Assembly: GCF_003672135.1 (NCBI RefSeq)
Contig: NC_039507.1
Location: 13,012,278-13,076,277, forward strand
Reading direction: 5' to 3'
Length of the DNA: 64,000 nucleotides
From: Ooceraea biroi
Taxonomy: Eukaryota; Arthropoda; Insecta; Hymenoptera; Formicidae
The notes beneath the pieces were generated by a model. That model worked only from the letters and a program-made list of their open reading frames with translations, searched no databases and had not been told where the DNA came from. The first letter of the stretch is position 1, and the number at the start of each line of letters is the position of its first letter. Positions 61,501-64,000 of the stretch are shown here, piece by piece. The translations under genes were made by a program, and so were the position numbers.

Positions 61501-63414
61501 TTCAGCGCGTTTATTGGCTCAGACGTATATGTTAATAACTTAATAACTATTGCGAATTTCGAAAAATAGTATTTGACTTTTTTTCTCGGTTTACTTCTAT
61601 CTACCTGTACTTTCCGTCTGAGTCACTTTATTTCGGACACCCTGTATAAGAAAGCGCAGCGAGCGTTCGGGGCAATTGTTACTGAAATCCGTCACGCCGA
61701 TGATTTACTTTTCGTCGGAAGCGCGCACGTGCTGTTTACCCGCTCGTGTCGTTGATCGCTTTTGTCGTTGTAAGTTCGGTACCGGAGTACCGGACCCAAG
61801 TCGAGCGATAATGAAGTTATTATATATTCGACCATCCTCGATCAGAAGTGTTATTATTCCATAACAGTCGTTCTCCAAATGAGATTCGACTACTAGTACT
61901 AATTCTACTACAATATTATATTGCACATTTCAAAATTATAATCTTTATTTTTGGAAACAAAATAAATGTTTCTATAATTAAAAAAAACAATATTACTTAT
62001 TTAGTTCTTAATTAGTATTATTAGTATAGTAAGCCATCTTACCCAAATTGTGAGGAAAAGATGGCCATAGTATTTATAAATAAATAGTAATAACGACAAT
62101 ACAAATTATAGGTCAATTTACAATTTACAAACCTTTATTATGAATCTAATGTTGATTACGGCAGCTTAACTAAAATTTATTTCACGTTATAGCAGCTTTT
62201 AGTAGAAAAGACACATGAAAAGCTTTGCAGACAGTCGAAAGTAAAAACATTATATATTATTCACAATATTGTTATTTCGAATAGTATATGTTAACTGTAT
62301 TAACTACTCTAAATATTAATTATCTTTGAGATTGACTATCAAAACGCACTATTTAACAATTATTGGAGAAATTACAGCCTATGGCCATCTTTTCCGTATG
62401 GCTACCATACCCCAGTTTACTCTATATATGTGTGTGTCAATTTGTATTAAAAATTTGTATGCTTTCTGTATAGAACGTATTAAATGTAAACTAAAATACG
62501 TAACATTTTCATGAACATTGTGTGCTACAGGACATATGTATTAGCGCAGTGAAGGAACTGGATATCGAAACTAAGTTGAAGCAGATAATTGCAGATTGGG
62601 CGGTTGTAAATTTGCAATTCGCCTCGTTCAAGCAGAGAGGCGAGTTACTGCTGAAAGGTGTCGAGACGGCTGAGATAATAGCGCAACTCGAGGACAGCTT
62701 AATGATCATAAGTTCCTTACTGGCGAATCGGTACTGACTGGATATACGATTAAGCCTGAAATTATTTAGTTCCTAATGATACACATACTCGTTCAATATT
62801 ACGCAGTTACAACGTACCATTTAAGAAGGAGATTCAGCTGTGGCAAACTAAGCTTAGCAACACGTCGGAGATATTAGCGAAATGGTTAATTGTACAGAAC
62901 TTGTGGGCTTATCTCGAGGCGGTATTCATCGGCGGCGATATATCGAAGCAATTGCCTACCGAAGCGAAACGTTTCAACGTAAAATTTCCCAGTAAAAAAA
63001 TCGCTGTGGCTTTGTAATGGAAAAATAATCGAATTATTCCTTATACTTTAGGCTATCGATAAGTCCTGGGTCAAGCTCATGCTTCGCGCGCACGAGAAAT
63101 TGAATGCGGTAGAAACGTGCACCGAGGATGAGACTATGAGTCAGTTTTTGCCTCATTTGCTGGAGCAATTGGAGTCATGCCAGAAATCCCTCAGCGGGTA
63201 TACATATTATTGGCACTATAATGCAACTGTCATGCTCGAACTGTCAAGTGTAATCAACGAATTCTTTGAACGCAGCTATCTGGAAACTAAGCGAGTTATC
63301 TTCCCGAGGTTCTGCTTCATATCAGATCCCACTCTGTTGGAGATACTTGGGCAAGCAGCGGATTGCCACACGATACAGAATTATCTCGACGGATTTTTCG
63401 ACAATATTGCAAAG
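52575..63414 (+). CDS. Axonemal dynein heavy chain, DNAH5/DNAH8 class (5' part)
   Basis: 25 exons, 1,724 aa, all in phase; gene continues beyond the window. Exons: 52575-52703, 52952-53174, 53344-53495, 53692-53890, 53966-54129, 54195-54371, 54508-54729, 54819-54920, 55060-55206, 55274-55548, 55638-55977, 56106-56332, 56431-56915, 57017-57176, 57244-57452, 57680-57804, 57899-58079, 58263-58600, 58674-58837, 58922-59176, 59292-59532, 62531-62730, 62807-62978, 63052-63197, 63276-63414. Product: outer-arm heavy chain of cilia and sperm flagella. This part is the tail (DHC_N1, for example FELSEMYVFGKFGTF, RNIPPIVGRILWIRQLYKRI) and most of the linker (SYYDIPWSEIDIES, CPLLEMMANKAMKDRHWERL, VQNLWAYLEAVFIGGDISKQ, FPRFCFISDPTLLEILGQA). 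These match DNAH5/8 better than other classes from memory. The AAA+ motor lies downstream. The intron 59533-62530 is enlarged by nested transposons. Confidence 0.93.
59563..62422. mobile_element. TA-flanked element in dynein intron (outer)
   Basis: Ends GGGTAAACTGGGGTAAGATG and GAGTAAACTGGGGTATGG (inverted), with TA at 59561-59562 and 62423-62424. AAGATGGCCATA words occur near both ends in inverted pairs (about 59575, 59770, 62060, 62385). AT-rich and without an intact gene. Between its left end and the inner element is a GC-richer block (59945-60128) of unknown origin. Confidence 0.65.
60131..61644. mobile_element. 1.5 kb hairpin transposon in dynein intron (inner)
   Basis: Ends CAGGGTGTCCGAAATAAAGT and complement, TA at 60129-60130 and 61645-61646. 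Arms of about 600 bp or more are nearly identical inverted copies. The same 86-87-codon frame (ending SDVYVNNLITIANFEK) reads outward in both arms, at 60206-60466 (-) and 61306-61569 (+). The loop, about 60720-61040, has coding-like fragments (IYYGRVYEYDSGL, NDFLGVHIIQHLVQFFALYN) that I do not recognise. Confidence 0.8.
63198..63275 (+). other. 78-bp stop-free intron of the dynein gene
   Basis: The intron has GTATAC and CGCAG ends and a length divisible by three. Read through, it gives 26 residues without a stop. Splicing restores SLSG-YLETKR, the conserved linker sequence, so I call it an intron. Confidence 0.75.
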
Positions 63415-63500
63415 GTACTTTGCACAAAACACATCCAAAAAAGTAAAATTATTAAAGTTATAAGGAAAATATACATATATATTAATATATGTAATATATG

Positions 63501-64000
63501 CAGGGTGTCCCAGACCTACCGAATCACTGCTTCAGGGCAGACTCCTGACGTCATTCTGAGTCGAAAGTTCCTCTGGCAAAATGTCGAGGGTAGCGTAGTT
63601 TCGGCGCTATAAAAGGTTGAAGATATCCTATCCATGTGCAGAATTTTCCCGCGTTCAAGGACGGTGGGTCGAAGTGGCCCCGCGCATCGCGCACACTTCA
63701 ACTCGATCGAACTACTTCATGGATCAGAGTCAAATCCGAAGACCTCGCCGGTCAGTTCACACGCTTCTCCGCGATCGGTCCGTCTTTTCTCGTCGATCAT
63801 ACTGCCGATGTCGCAGAAAGTCGAACGCGAGAAATTCCAGCGCACGCGGAAGTGCGTTTAACGAAATATACATGAATAAATGGATCGATCGCGGAGAAGC
63901 GTGTGAACTGGCCGGCGAGGTCTTCGGATTTGACTTTGATCCATGAAATAGTTCGATTGAATTGAAGTGTGTGCGATGCGCAGGGCCACTTCGATCCACC
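63501..64000. mobile_element. Foldback element, cut by window end
   Basis: Starts CAGGGTGTCCCAGACCTACC in the dynein intron. Inverted arms of about 120 bp (GGTGGGTCGAAGTGGCCCCG at 63663 and its complement running to 64000) surround a loop at about 63780-63880. The right boundary is outside the window. Open frames in the arms are mirror images, not genes. Confidence 0.65.

Noticed and set aside
60206..61569. A pair of identical 86-87-codon proteins facing outward
   Set aside because: They are the same sequence in the two arms of one hairpin transposon, with no known motif.

Overview
The window is eukaryotic nuclear DNA from an insect, most likely a hymenopteran and probably an ant. That placement is an inference. 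It rests on short GT-AG introns, AT-rich non-coding DNA, protein sequences that read as insect orthologues of animal genes, and a transposon mix (mariner, Tc1-like, THAP elements, many foldback MITEs, RNase H-bearing LINEs) typical of such genomes. I could not run a species search.

Layout. The 3' end of RhoBTB lies at 1-781 (+). After a gene-poor stretch comes NHP2, an H/ACA snoRNP protein gene (7011-7563, -). From about 7.9 to 32.4 kb is an accessory block made mostly of mobile DNA: a foldback with 7-8 bp target-site duplication (TSD), a TIR-bounded THAP-domain gene carrying another element in its intron, a four-level nest of foldbacks (12145-15128), a second one-domain THAP gene (16076-16939), an 8-bp-TSD element built round a minisatellite, a deleted DUF4817-type transposon lying next to a 1.15 kb hairpin transposon, a near-intact mariner, a decayed genomic fragment of HUWE1, and a 6.5 kb LINE with perfect 14-bp TSDs that was itself hit by a Tc1-like element.

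From 32.6 kb conserved genes resume. UBOX5/RNF37 (32652-34827, +) is a two-exon E3 ubiquitin ligase gene. VPS13B (35621-50605, -) is complete: 38 exons that I could splice in phase to 3,776 residues. The 5' part of an outer-arm axonemal dynein heavy chain of the DNAH5/DNAH8 class (52575 to beyond 63414, +) follows: 25 exons splicing in phase to 1,724 residues of tail and linker, with the motor beyond the window. VPS13B and the dynein gene are divergent and share a 1.97 kb upstream region holding a 30-bp minisatellite. One dynein intron is swollen to about 3 kb by a hairpin transposon inside another transposon.

The conserved genes are unrelated in function (GTPase-BTB signalling, snoRNP, ubiquitin ligase, bridge-like lipid transfer, ciliary motor) and show no operon-like logic. 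Splice joins were made by eye from reading frame, GT-AG signals and remembered family sequence; they are consistent in phase throughout but not confirmed by transcripts.
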